NCBI RefSeq assembly: GCF_020852615.1
Contig: NZ_JADZAJ010000024.1
Coordinates: 1-64,000 of the forward strand
DNA length: 64,000 nt
Reading direction: 5' to 3'
Source of the DNA: Nitrosomonas sp.
Lineage (GTDB): Bacteria; Pseudomonadota; Gammaproteobacteria; Burkholderiales; Nitrosomonadaceae
Shown here: positions 17,679 to 26,062 of the stretch, piece by piece
How the letters are laid out: every line of letters starts with the position of its first letter
How positions within the stretch are numbered: the stretch's first letter is position 1
Made by a program: the position numbers and the translations under genes
Notes under the pieces: model-generated
What the model was told of the DNA's origin: nothing
Databases searched by the model: none
What the model saw: only the letters and a program-made list of their open reading frames with translations

Positions 17679-18344
17679 ATGTACGAGAACGAAAATATTT
17701 TTGAATTCGATCCGGAAATAAGTGGTTTTGAAGCTGAACAGTATGAAGGTGAGCAATTTGAGTATGGTGAAGCGGAGTGGGGTGAAGTCTTTAACGAAAA
17801 TGAAGTGATGGAACTGGCTGCCGAACTTCTGGAAATCAGTAATGAAGCGGAACTGGATCAGTTTCTGGGCGGATTAATCAAGAAGGTCGGAGGAGCCATT
17901 GGCAAGGTGGTGAAATCCCCTATCGGCCGAGCTATAGGTGGGGTGATCAAAGGTGTTGCCAAAAAGGCGTTACCCATTGCAGGTGGTGCTTTAGGTGCCT
18001 ATTTTGGTGGGCCGCTGGGAGCAAAGATTGGCAGCGGGCTTGCCTCTGCAGCTGGAGGTGCGCTTGGGCTTGAGCTGGAAACACTGAGTCAGGAAGATCG
18101 TGAATTCGAAGGTGGAAAACAGTTTATCCGCTTTGCTGCCAACACCGCCAGGAATGCCCTGTCGGCCCCTCCCTCCGGTGATCCGCGCAGTGCCGCACAA
18201 ATGGCTGCAAATAAAGCTGCACAAATATATGTGCCCAATCTGACAGCGAGAGCGAGGACGGCCATGCCTGTGGTCGTGCCGGGCAAAGGGCAGGGAGGCA
18301 GGTGGATCCGGCGAGGCCGCAACATCATTATTCTCAATACCTGA
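17679..18344 (+). CDS. Glycine-zipper protein A with acidic N-terminus (unknown function)
   Basis: 221 aa, not a named family to me. Order: acidic aromatic N-terminus (residues 1-42, many Glu with Phe/Tyr); an amphipathic acidic helix (ELAAELLEISNEAELDQFL, about 45-65); basic/hydrophobic helices (KKVGGAIGKVVKSPIGRAIGGVIKGVAKKALP); a glycine-zipper hydrophobic stretch (GGALGAYFGGPLGAKIGSGLASAAGG); an Ala/Arg helix (KQFIRFAANTARNAL); and a C-terminal GGRWIRRGRNIIIL. No signal peptide. Start ATG 17679 follows GGAGGG. It is paralogous to the next gene and to the C-terminal third of the GIY-YIG protein. Membrane insertion or pore formation is a guess from the zipper. Confidence 0.85.
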   Translation: MYENENIFEFDPEISGFEAEQYEGEQFEYGEAEWGEVFNENEVMELAAELLEISNEAELDQFLGGLIKKVGGAIGKVVKSPIGRAIGGVIKGVAKKALPIAGGALGAYFGGPLGAKIGSGLASAAGGALGLELETLSQEDREFEGGKQFIRFAANTARNALSAPPSGDPRSAAQMAANKAAQIYVPNLTARARTAMPVVVPGKGQGGRWIRRGRNIIILNT

Positions 18345-18380
18345 ATTATTCCTGAACGTATTTTTGAGGAGGATGACATC

Positions 18381-19073
18381 ATGCATGACATTGATCGCAC
18401 TACGCTGGAAGCCAATACCGATCTGGAAAATTACGAACACGATCAGTATGAATATGGGGAATCGGGTGAAGCAGAGTGGGGGGGCGAAACCGCTGTTTTT
18501 AGCGAGGTCGAAGCGATGGAGCTTGCAGCCGAGCTTCTGGAGATCAGCGATGAGGCAGAGCTGGATCAGTTCCTGGGGGATCTCATCAAAAAAGCGGGCC
18601 AGGTGGCCGGAAAATTTGTCAGATCGCCAGTCGGGCAGCAGCTGGGTGGGTTGCTGAAAGGAGCGGCCAAAAAGGCTTTGCCGATGGTGGGCAGCGCCAT
18701 TGGCGGTTATTTTGGGGGGGCGGGTGGAGCCAAAATTGGCGGTCAGCTGGCTGCTAATGCCGGCAGGATTTTTGGCCTTGAACTGGAAGGGTTGAGTCAT
18801 GAAGACCAGGAATATGAAGTTGCCAAAAGGTTTGTACAACTCGCCGGTGCTGCGGCAAAAAATGCAGCGTTAGCACCACGGGCAGTCAATCCCGCAACTG
18901 CCGCACAATCTGCGATAGCCACCGCTGCCCGGCAACTTGCGCCGGGTCTGATTCGCGGTACGCCAGCGATCGTCGCCGGTGCAGCCGGCAGTCCGTGTCC
19001 TTCCTGCGGACGGGGTGCTGTGAGCGGGCGCTGGATCCGGCGCGGAAACAAAATTATTCTGCTCGGAGCATAG
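18381..19073 (+). CDS. Glycine-zipper protein B, paralogue of protein A (unknown function)
   Basis: 230 aa with the same plan as the preceding gene: acidic Tyr/Glu N-terminus, MELAAELLEISDEAELDQFLG helix, KKAGQVAGKFVRSPVGQQLGGLLKG, a glycine-zipper (GSAIGGYFGGAGGAKIGGQLAA), RFVQLAGAAAKNA helix and C-terminal SGRWIRRGNKIILLGA. It differs by a CPSCGR pair of cysteines before the tail, a possible metal or disulfide site missing in protein A. A local tandem duplication is the simplest explanation. Start ATG 18381 has GAGGAGG; it follows protein A by 36 nt and precedes the peptidase gene by 6 nt. Confidence 0.85.
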   Translation: MHDIDRTTLEANTDLENYEHDQYEYGESGEAEWGGETAVFSEVEAMELAAELLEISDEAELDQFLGDLIKKAGQVAGKFVRSPVGQQLGGLLKGAAKKALPMVGSAIGGYFGGAGGAKIGGQLAANAGRIFGLELEGLSHEDQEYEVAKRFVQLAGAAAKNAALAPRAVNPATAAQSAIATAARQLAPGLIRGTPAIVAGAAGSPCPSCGRGAVSGRWIRRGNKIILLGA

Positions 19074-19079
19074 CCTGCC

Positions 19080-20441
19080 ATGGTTACCGCTTCCTATGCC
19101 ACGTGGATGCTTGAGCAGGAGGCTCGTGCCCTGCTGACCAGACTGAAACGGGTCAAACCTTTTGCCCTGCACGAAACCATGTTGCCTGCCGCATCACTGT
19201 TACCGGCAGCACAAACCGGTATTGAGCGTTATCTGATGCGGGGGCGACAGGAATTAAGGAGGCTGATCCGGCGCTACATCGCATGGCTGCGCAGCCCGTC
19301 CGGCCGAAGGGCGGCACCCGCCCATGCACAGCGGTTGTTCTCGCTGCTGCGGCTGCGATTCAATACAGTGCTGACACAGTTTGATCTGTTTGACGATGCC
19401 CTCACGCAGCGCAGTGAAAATGAAGTCGGCGTCTGGCTTGCCGGCCTGGAAGCGGTTTCGGCGGATGCACTTGTCATTCCGGGGCATTACTACGAGGTAC
19501 CGCCGATCATCTGTTATCTCGATCGCGGTATTGGTGCGGCAATTCGCCGTGTAAGGACACGACTGCCGGGTGGCGGTGAAAATCCGGTAGTAATGATTCG
19601 CATTCCCCGGGAACGTATGGTCGGTAGTGGCGTTGCTTCTTCCCTGATTCATGAAGTCGGTCATCAGTCTGCTGCACTGCTGAACTTGGTCAATTCCCTG
19701 CGGCCTGTTTTGCAGGGGATGAAACGGGGCAGCGGAGTGTACAACGTGGTCTGGTCACTATGGGAACGGTGGATTTCAGAGATCGTTGCGGATTTCTGGT
19801 CGATCGCCCGCATTGGTATTGCCGCCACACTCGGATTGATGGGTGTGGTCAGCCTGCCACGTGCCTTCGTATTTCGCCTGAGTCGGGATGACCCGCATCC
19901 GTCACCCTGGATTCGCGTCAAACTGGGTTGTGCAATCGGGCAGGCACTTTATCCCCATACGCAATGGCAGCATCTGGCTCAGCTATGGGAAGACTACTAC
20001 CCGCTGGACGAATTGAATGCTGCACAGCGGCGCAATTATGAAATGCTTCAAGCGACATTGCCCGGCTTTGTGACACTGCTGGTCAATCATCGCCCGCAAA
20101 GCCTGCGTGGAGCGAGTCTGGCCGAAGCCTTACAGGTACAGAACCGCTCGCCGCAACAGCTTCAGACACTGTTCTCCATCTGGCAGCAGCAGCCTGCGAG
20201 GATGTATCAGGCTTCGCCGGTTCTGACTTTTGCCGTGATCGGCCAAGCACGTGCCGATGGACGCATGAGCCCGGAACAGGAAAGTGCCCTGCTGGGAAAG
20301 CTGCTCACCCACTGGGCATTGCGCAATACGTTGAAAGCAGCGGCAGATTGTTCTGCGAAGCCGCAGCAACCTAACCTTTTGCCGGCAGGTTACTGCCAGC
20401 AGAATCGTCCTGTTAACTATTCATTTAGGAGAATAACATGA
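19080..20441 (+). CDS. HEXXH-E putative zinc metallopeptidase of the cassette
   Basis: 453 aa, family not recognised. The active-site helix reads SSLIHEVGHQSAALLN (H191, E192, H195), followed 38 residues later by EIVADFW, giving E234 and D238 in the E-x-x-x-D arrangement of gluzincin peptidases. The N-terminal 150 residues are basic and helical and no signal peptide is present; the hydrophobic stretch IARIGIAATLGLMGVVSL (about 241-258) could be buried or membrane-associated. The C-terminus holds SPEQESALLGKLLTHWALR. Function inferred: processing of a cassette protein or target cleavage. It ends by overlapping the next ATG by 4 nt. Confidence 0.75.
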   Translation: MVTASYATWMLEQEARALLTRLKRVKPFALHETMLPAASLLPAAQTGIERYLMRGRQELRRLIRRYIAWLRSPSGRRAAPAHAQRLFSLLRLRFNTVLTQFDLFDDALTQRSENEVGVWLAGLEAVSADALVIPGHYYEVPPIICYLDRGIGAAIRRVRTRLPGGGENPVVMIRIPRERMVGSGVASSLIHEVGHQSAALLNLVNSLRPVLQGMKRGSGVYNVVWSLWERWISEIVADFWSIARIGIAATLGLMGVVSLPRAFVFRLSRDDPHPSPWIRVKLGCAIGQALYPHTQWQHLAQLWEDYYPLDELNAAQRRNYEMLQATLPGFVTLLVNHRPQSLRGASLAEALQVQNRSPQQLQTLFSIWQQQPARMYQASPVLTFAVIGQARADGRMSPEQESALLGKLLTHWALRNTLKAAADCSAKPQQPNLLPAGYCQQNRPVNYSFRRIT

Positions 20442-22528
20442 ACCTTTCAATAACCCTTAATGTGGGACCTGCCATATCAGGTAAAACAACAGGTATAGGA
20501 ATTCTTTCCAACGCGAAAGTTGTTGTGACAAATACAAGCCAAATTAAGCAATCTGGAAAAACTGATAACAATGGGAAAGTGACTTTTGAGAATCTTGATG
20601 CAGGGTGTTACAAACTGACATTTCCAAATCTTCCGGCTGGATGGGACTTTACTGATTCTAACTTTGAGATTTCAATAGAAAATAAGGATGTGGAGGTAAC
20701 TTATACAGTTAATAATAAAAATTTCAGCGGACTGGCTTTAGAGGCGATAGATGTTACAGGTTGTCCTACCACTCATATTACACAGGGCCAGGGTTTCTGG
20801 ATAAGAGTTACTCTACCCAGTGGTATAACGGCGAAGACGGTAGATTGTTACGCATATAGGAATGGGGGAAAGCAGAGTTGTGCACAAAATCAGGGGAGTG
20901 TTCAAGAGAATGTATACGTAGCTCAGGTATTGGGGGTGACCGATACAGCTGGCCCTCTTATGATTGCTGCAAACGTGGGGTTAGTGACAGATCAAAATAC
21001 TGAGGGAAGTGGTGAGTTTACAAATATTGTTCTCAGATTGACGAACACAATCAACGTTGATGAGAGTAAGCAAATTATTGGTGGGCAAGTCAATACTACT
21101 ACTTCATTAACACGTACTGAGACCTCTTTCACAGAAGATACGGCGTTCTGGACTGCGATTCGCAACAGTACGGAGGCACTGTCGTTCAACAACTATTTCA
21201 GTTTTATGAATCAAATTTTCTGTGACCCGAAGGGGGATGGTACAGGTTCATGTAACAAATATAACGAATTATTAACAAAACGTTTTCTGCCCTTTACCGA
21301 TTCTGATACGTATCGAGTTGTTAAAGTGGCTACCGAAGCTTTTGTGATGGTAAATTGCGGTGTTCTCGCTCAAAAAGATTGCAATGGTCTGTCAAAACAG
21401 CCATTTAATCCGGATCTGGACAACGCCTATCTCAGCAGGCGAGATTTACCAACTTCACAAAATTTAAGCGGGATATTTAATAGTCAATATTTGGTTGGGG
21501 TAAATGATAACAGGAATGTTCTCCCCTATCTCGCCGTTATTCGCCGCAAGTTGCCTGATATTCCAATAAACAGTATTGGAAATGAACAAGATAATTCGGG
21601 TCGTGATGCCGATGTGTGTTACGGGTTGTTACAAGAGAAGCTTGCCAATCCCTGTTTGCTGGAACTGATCTGGTCATACTGGCATGAGGAAGGCATGCTG
21701 GTGCAAACGTCCAATGCCATTACCCGGCGGTTCCAGAATGTGCGTTCATCCGACCGGGATCCGCTTGCCAGCATGGAAATGGATCCGCTGCGCCCGCTCA
21801 ATAATCTGCTATGGGGTTACATTCAGGATGAGCAGCACCGCCTGACCGTTAACCGCCGTAATTACGAGTACGATCATCATTACGGGTTGCGGCTGGAAGG
21901 CAAAGCAGTACAGAATTTCCGGCCCGCCGATACACGTTCCAAGTTCCTTGAGGCTTTCCATCACCTGCTGAGGCTGTGTACCGTGTTCTACAAGCAGGAT
22001 GACGATACCACTGTCAAGGCGGATGCTTTTCCGGTGCTCAACGCACTGAAGGAAGTGCATCTGATCCTGTCCCAGGGGGCGCACAACCAGTTTGGCGACC
22101 TGCCATCGACTGCCCGTATCGAAATGCTGATGCAGCAATGGATACTGGCCAGGCCCGAGTTCCGTGAACTGCTGCCGACACGGGTCATGGTGGCTTATCC
22201 CGAACCCTGGATGGATCGCGTTGATGCCATGAAGAAACTGCAGGGCTGGACCGATACCAGCGTGTTGCATTTCCGCAATCTGGGAATGTTTGGTGAGCAG
22301 CTGCTGCTTTCCGTCCGCTGGGGACATTGGAGCGACGAGTTTGAGCCCGTAAAGGCGCTTAACTGGGCGCGATTCTTCCGTCCGCAGATACAGGGTTATA
22401 TCCACGCCTATCGCGCAGCGACAGGGGCTGATTTGTCAGCTGATCCAATCGTCAATGCCCGGGTTGATTCGACCCTGCCGTCGGTACTGTTGCAAAAACG
22501 CCTGGCGAGCCAGCAGCGGGCTGTTTGA
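20438..22528 (+). CDS. Cna-B-like domain fused to a large conserved domain of unknown function
   Basis: 696 aa. Residues 1 to about 95 look like a Cna-B/SpaA-type beta-sandwich (AKVVVTNTSQIKQSGKTDNNGKVTFENLDAGCYKLTFPNLPAGW). Residues about 100-380 are Asn/Thr-rich with several Cys. Residues about 400-690 form a different, denser domain with aromatic-rich motifs ELIWSYWHEEGML, NNLLWGYIQDEQHRL and YEYDHHYGL, which I recall only as an uncharacterised conserved region. By eye the DNA of the first 1.2 kb is clearly richer in A+T than the rest and than its neighbours, so the N-terminal part was probably acquired separately. Start ATG 20438 has AGGAG and overlaps the peptidase stop. Confidence 0.75.
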   Translation: MNLSITLNVGPAISGKTTGIGILSNAKVVVTNTSQIKQSGKTDNNGKVTFENLDAGCYKLTFPNLPAGWDFTDSNFEISIENKDVEVTYTVNNKNFSGLALEAIDVTGCPTTHITQGQGFWIRVTLPSGITAKTVDCYAYRNGGKQSCAQNQGSVQENVYVAQVLGVTDTAGPLMIAANVGLVTDQNTEGSGEFTNIVLRLTNTINVDESKQIIGGQVNTTTSLTRTETSFTEDTAFWTAIRNSTEALSFNNYFSFMNQIFCDPKGDGTGSCNKYNELLTKRFLPFTDSDTYRVVKVATEAFVMVNCGVLAQKDCNGLSKQPFNPDLDNAYLSRRDLPTSQNLSGIFNSQYLVGVNDNRNVLPYLAVIRRKLPDIPINSIGNEQDNSGRDADVCYGLLQEKLANPCLLELIWSYWHEEGMLVQTSNAITRRFQNVRSSDRDPLASMEMDPLRPLNNLLWGYIQDEQHRLTVNRRNYEYDHHYGLRLEGKAVQNFRPADTRSKFLEAFHHLLRLCTVFYKQDDDTTVKADAFPVLNALKEVHLILSQGAHNQFGDLPSTARIEMLMQQWILARPEFRELLPTRVMVAYPEPWMDRVDAMKKLQGWTDTSVLHFRNLGMFGEQLLLSVRWGHWSDEFEPVKALNWARFFRPQIQGYIHAYRAATGADLSADPIVNARVDSTLPSVLLQKRLASQQRAV

Positions 22529-22539
22529 GATGTATCCCG

Positions 22540-23652
22540 ATGATCAATTTTACTTCGGCGCTCTACTTGGGGCTGCATCACCCCGGCCGGGTCCTGCAGC
22601 CGTGGCAGCAGCTTTCACTGGGGGTTCCCGCCGCGCTGGCCGAACCACCCGGTGCTGTGGAAGTTGCACAACAGCTGGCGCAGTTGCAGGGGTGTGAACA
22701 GGGGGTGCTGCTGCCTTCCACATTGCATCTGTTCTGGGATTTGTGCGGCATGCTGTTTCAGCAGCGGGCAATATTGTTTCTGGATGAAGGGACTTATGCA
22801 GTTGTGCGTTGGGGAATGGAGCGATTCCGTGCAAAAGGAGGGGAAGTTCACATTTTCCGGCATCACGATCCTGATGCACTGCTGACACAAATCAGGCGGT
22901 TTGCGTATGGCAGAAGAAAATATCCGGTGGCAGTTGCCGACGGGTTTTGCCCGGCGTGCGGTCATGCTGCGCCAGTTAAGGCATATCTGGAAACAGTCAG
23001 GCGCTTTGGTGGTTTGCTGGTACTGGATGATACGCAGGCGCTGGGGATTCTTGGAGAATCGCCGGCATTGCATACGCCGTATGGCAGGGGAGGTGGCGGA
23101 GTACTGCGCTGGAGCGGAAATTCCGGGCCGGACATTATAGTGGGTTCATCCCTGGCAAAAGGTTTGGGAGTACCGGTTGCGATCCTTGCTGGAAGTAAGA
23201 AGCTGATCAAACGATTTGAAACGGCGAGTGACACCCGGGTGCACGGCAGCCCGCCGTCTGTGGCTGTAATTCAGGCGGCCCGGCATGCGCTGATTATGAA
23301 TCAATCCCGGGGCGATGGGCTGCGGCAGAGGCTGGCACAGCGGGTTGCCCGGTTCCGTAGCGGCCTGGCGGCAATGGGGTTGAATACAGCTGGTGGCTGG
23401 TTTCCTGTCCAGATTTTGCGGGGGATCGATGGAAATGAGGCGATACAGGTACATCAGTTCCTTTCCCGGCAGGGTATTCAGACCGTATTGTCCCGTCCCC
23501 GTGGCAGCAGTGTGGCTCACCTGAGTTTTTTAATGACAGCGCGCCATACTGTCGGGGAAATTGACCAGTGCATCGACGTACTGGCTGCGGTGATACATGG
23601 CTTTCGAAGAAACACTGATCGTAACGGGAAACCGGATGCGCTGGCTTTGTAA
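22540..23652 (+). CDS. PLP-dependent fold-type I enzyme, BioF/KBL (alpha-oxoamine synthase)-like
   Basis: 370 aa. It follows the alpha-oxoamine synthase fold: LLVLDDTQALGILGE (D163/D164) corresponds to the DDAHGxGVLGE of BioF/KBL but has Gln in place of the conserved His, and SSLAKGLG supplies the PLP Schiff-base lysine (K207). C-terminal QGIQTVLSRPRGSSVAHLSFLMTARHT is the usual small domain ending. Such enzymes join an amino acid to an acyl thioester; the changed residue means activity is uncertain. Not a biotin operon, so another substrate is likely. ATG 22540 is chosen; a TTG at 22525 overlapping the previous stop is an alternative. Confidence 0.75.
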   Translation: MINFTSALYLGLHHPGRVLQPWQQLSLGVPAALAEPPGAVEVAQQLAQLQGCEQGVLLPSTLHLFWDLCGMLFQQRAILFLDEGTYAVVRWGMERFRAKGGEVHIFRHHDPDALLTQIRRFAYGRRKYPVAVADGFCPACGHAAPVKAYLETVRRFGGLLVLDDTQALGILGESPALHTPYGRGGGGVLRWSGNSGPDIIVGSSLAKGLGVPVAILAGSKKLIKRFETASDTRVHGSPPSVAVIQAARHALIMNQSRGDGLRQRLAQRVARFRSGLAAMGLNTAGGWFPVQILRGIDGNEAIQVHQFLSRQGIQTVLSRPRGSSVAHLSFLMTARHTVGEIDQCIDVLAAVIHGFRRNTDRNGKPDALAL

Positions 23653-23680
23653 AGTAACCACCATATACGGGAGGTAAATC

Positions 23681-25180
23681 ATGAATCAGGAATCCGGGTT
23701 TGAAACCATACCACTGGAATGGATGCCGGAAGTACCGGGGGAAGCGTTTGAAATAGAGGGTGAGCGTGGAATACGGCGTTCATTTGCAGGAGCGGGAAGG
23801 CGTAGCGTGCAGCCGGGTGCGCGACCGGTTATGCGGCCGGGGGTGCGCCCTTCAGGATCTGGAATAAGAACAGCGGGCCGGCACCCGGCTTTTTCAAGAT
23901 CACCTTCTTCTTCCAGAGGGTTGCGGAGATCGCCTGGCGATGCTGTCTATGAACCTTATCCGGTCGTGGATGAGCCTTATCCTGCCGAGCCGGACAGTGC
24001 ATCCGGTTCAGAGCGTGTGCGCTGGCTGCAGGATTGTCTGAATCAGGTGATGGGAACACGGCTTGCGGTGACAGGAATCATGGGGCCGGAAATACGCAGC
24101 ACTATTCGGGGTTTTCAGCGCAGACAGGGATTAAGGGTGAGCGGTATTGCCGGGCCGGATACGGAAGCGGCATTGAAAACAGCCTGCGGAAAACAGAATG
24201 CTCAACTCCCGGTGAAGGAACTGGAATCCAATGTAATAAGCCGCATGGGGGAGTGGACAGCAGCGGAATTACCTGCTGTGTTCCGTAAAAATTACAGCAA
24301 ACTGCTGAGTTATATGTCACCGGCAGATCGGAAAATCTGGGCCGGCAGGCAATGTTACCGGCTTTCACACTATCGCAGTGCTCCACAACAAGGCGGAGTT
24401 TATCTGCTTGTTTTTCGCAATCGCACACCTGGCGGGCATATCGGTTATATCGGCGAGACCGGAAACCTTTATAACCGGGTACGGGGATATCACCGGGATG
24501 TAATATTCCTTGGCCTTAATCCTGATCATTATTCCATCTGTTGGGTGCTGACCCCTCAGCACAAGGCAATTGAAGCCAGTCTGCGGGCCGTTCTGAATCC
24601 GACCGGCCTGGTCACCAATCAGCGGGAGCTTGAACTCGCCTTCGAAAGCCCCTTCAGTGAAGCCGAAGAACTTGAACTGGCTGCTGAGTTACTGGCTGTT
24701 TCCAATGAAGAAGAGCTGGATTTGTTTCTGGGAAAACTGTTCCAGGGGATCGGCAGAGGTCTGAAGAAAGCTGGCCGTTTCGTTGGCAGGAAAGTATTGC
24801 CGGTATTGGGTAAGGGTTTGAAGGCGATTGGTAAAATGGCACTGCCAATAGCGGGTAAGGCACTGGGGACTTTTATTCCAATACCGGGGGTCGGTACGGC
24901 TATTGGTGGCGCCATCGGAACAGCTGTCAGTAAAGCACTTGAGCTTGAATTTGGCAGTTTTCCTTCTGAGGAAGCGGAACTGGAAATAGCGAGACGGTTT
25001 GTGCGTATTGCCGCGACAGCTGTCGGCCAGGCTGCCCTGGCTGATCCGTATGCGGATCCTGCCGCGGTTGCCAATACTGCTTTGGCAACCGCAGCACGGA
25101 TGCATATGCCGAATCTGCCAGATCACTACGTTGCCGGAGCTTTAAAGAATGACTTGCATAAAATAGGCGGGGTTGTCTGA
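23681..25180 (+). CDS. Three-part protein: peptidoglycan-binding domain, GIY-YIG nuclease-like domain, glycine-zipper module
   Basis: 499 aa. Residues 1-108: low-complexity Arg/Pro/Gly region. About 109-171: PG_binding_1-type domain (VRWLQDCLNQVMG...IRSTIRGFQRRQGLRVSGIAGPDTEAALK). About 235-305: GIY-YIG signature with GGVY (Y241), YIG at 256-258, R266 in GNLYNRVRGY and E298 in KAIEASLRAVLNP, i.e. the catalytic Tyr, Tyr, Arg and Glu in order. About 327-499: the acidic helix (ELAAELLAVSNEEELDLFLG), glycine-zipper and RRFVRIAATAV helix shared with proteins A and B, lacking the GRWIRRG tail. No signal peptide. The architecture suggests a wall-targeted nuclease effector; no immunity gene is obvious. 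Start ATG 23681 follows GGGAGGT. Confidence 0.8.
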   Translation: MNQESGFETIPLEWMPEVPGEAFEIEGERGIRRSFAGAGRRSVQPGARPVMRPGVRPSGSGIRTAGRHPAFSRSPSSSRGLRRSPGDAVYEPYPVVDEPYPAEPDSASGSERVRWLQDCLNQVMGTRLAVTGIMGPEIRSTIRGFQRRQGLRVSGIAGPDTEAALKTACGKQNAQLPVKELESNVISRMGEWTAAELPAVFRKNYSKLLSYMSPADRKIWAGRQCYRLSHYRSAPQQGGVYLLVFRNRTPGGHIGYIGETGNLYNRVRGYHRDVIFLGLNPDHYSICWVLTPQHKAIEASLRAVLNPTGLVTNQRELELAFESPFSEAEELELAAELLAVSNEEELDLFLGKLFQGIGRGLKKAGRFVGRKVLPVLGKGLKAIGKMALPIAGKALGTFIPIPGVGTAIGGAIGTAVSKALELEFGSFPSEEAELEIARRFVRIAATAVGQAALADPYADPAAVANTALATAARMHMPNLPDHYVAGALKNDLHKIGGVV

Positions 25181-25232
25181 TACCGGGCAATCGGGTAAGT
25201 AACGGGATACGTTATTCAGCAGGGAGGTGATG

Positions 25233-26036
25233 ATGATCATTGATTGTCATTGTCATGCCGGGAGTGGTGATGGTCTGACGGGGCCCTGGGATACACGCGC
25301 TTCATTGAAGCATTATCTGCTGCGTGCCAGGAAGGCTGGAATCCGGCGCACTGTATTATTTGCGGCATTTCATTCGGATTATGCGATTGCCAATAAGGAG
25401 GTCGCACAAATTGTGGCCGGCCAGCCTGACCGGTTTTACGGTTTTGCTTTTGTGCATGCAGCAAGAGATCGCGGGCGGATACACAATATGATCGAGACTG
25501 CTGTCAGGCAATATGGTTTTGTCGGCATCAAGGTGCACCGCCATGATGCGGCCATTACCCGTGAGATTTGTATGGCTGCCCGGGCTTATGCTTTACCGGT
25601 GCTGTACGATGTGGCGGGTGAGGTGTCGGTATGTGAGTTGCTGGCACAGGAATATCCGGATGTCAGCTTTATCATTCCTCATCTTGGCAGTTTTGCTGAT
25701 GACTGGCGCGCGCAATTGGCCCTGATTGATCATCTGGTTCGCCATGCCAATATCTATACCGATACTGCCGGGGTGCGGCGTTTCGATCTGCTGGAACAAG
25801 CGGTCCGACGGGCAGGGGCTCACAAGATTTTATTCGGTTCGGATGGGCCATGGCTTCATCCGGGTGTTGAGTTGGCAAAAATTAAGGCATTACGTCTTCC
25901 CTTGCAGCAGGAAGCGTTGGTTTTGGGAGCAAATTTGCATAATTTGATCCACCCTGCACGAAGGCAATGGCCACTTGCTCCGGCAAGGCGACAAAGAGCG
26001 GAGCAGCAAAACAGGCAAGCTGTTTTCCCGGATTAA
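25233..26036 (+). CDS. Amidohydrolase-2 family metal-dependent TIM-barrel hydrolase
   Basis: About 267 aa. Metal-binding HxH near the N-terminus (MIIDCHCHAG, H6/H8), GIKVHRHDA, IPHLGSF and the late Asp in FGSDGPW (about residue 205) fit the amidohydrolase_2 superfamily (decarboxylases and hydrolases acting on aromatic or cyclic substrates). The substrate is unknown. It is the last plus-strand gene of the cassette, 52 nt after the GIY-YIG gene, with AGGGAGG before ATG 25233 (ATG 25230 and GTG 25227 also in frame). Its 3' end faces the activator gene with 26 bp between. Confidence 0.82.
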   Translation: MIIDCHCHAGSGDGLTGPWDTRASLKHYLLRARKAGIRRTVLFAAFHSDYAIANKEVAQIVAGQPDRFYGFAFVHAARDRGRIHNMIETAVRQYGFVGIKVHRHDAAITREICMAARAYALPVLYDVAGEVSVCELLAQEYPDVSFIIPHLGSFADDWRAQLALIDHLVRHANIYTDTAGVRRFDLLEQAVRRAGAHKILFGSDGPWLHPGVELAKIKALRLPLQQEALVLGANLHNLIHPARRQWPLAPARRQRAEQQNRQAVFPD

Positions 26037-26062
26037 GGTTTGCGGTAAGGGGGGCGTAACTG

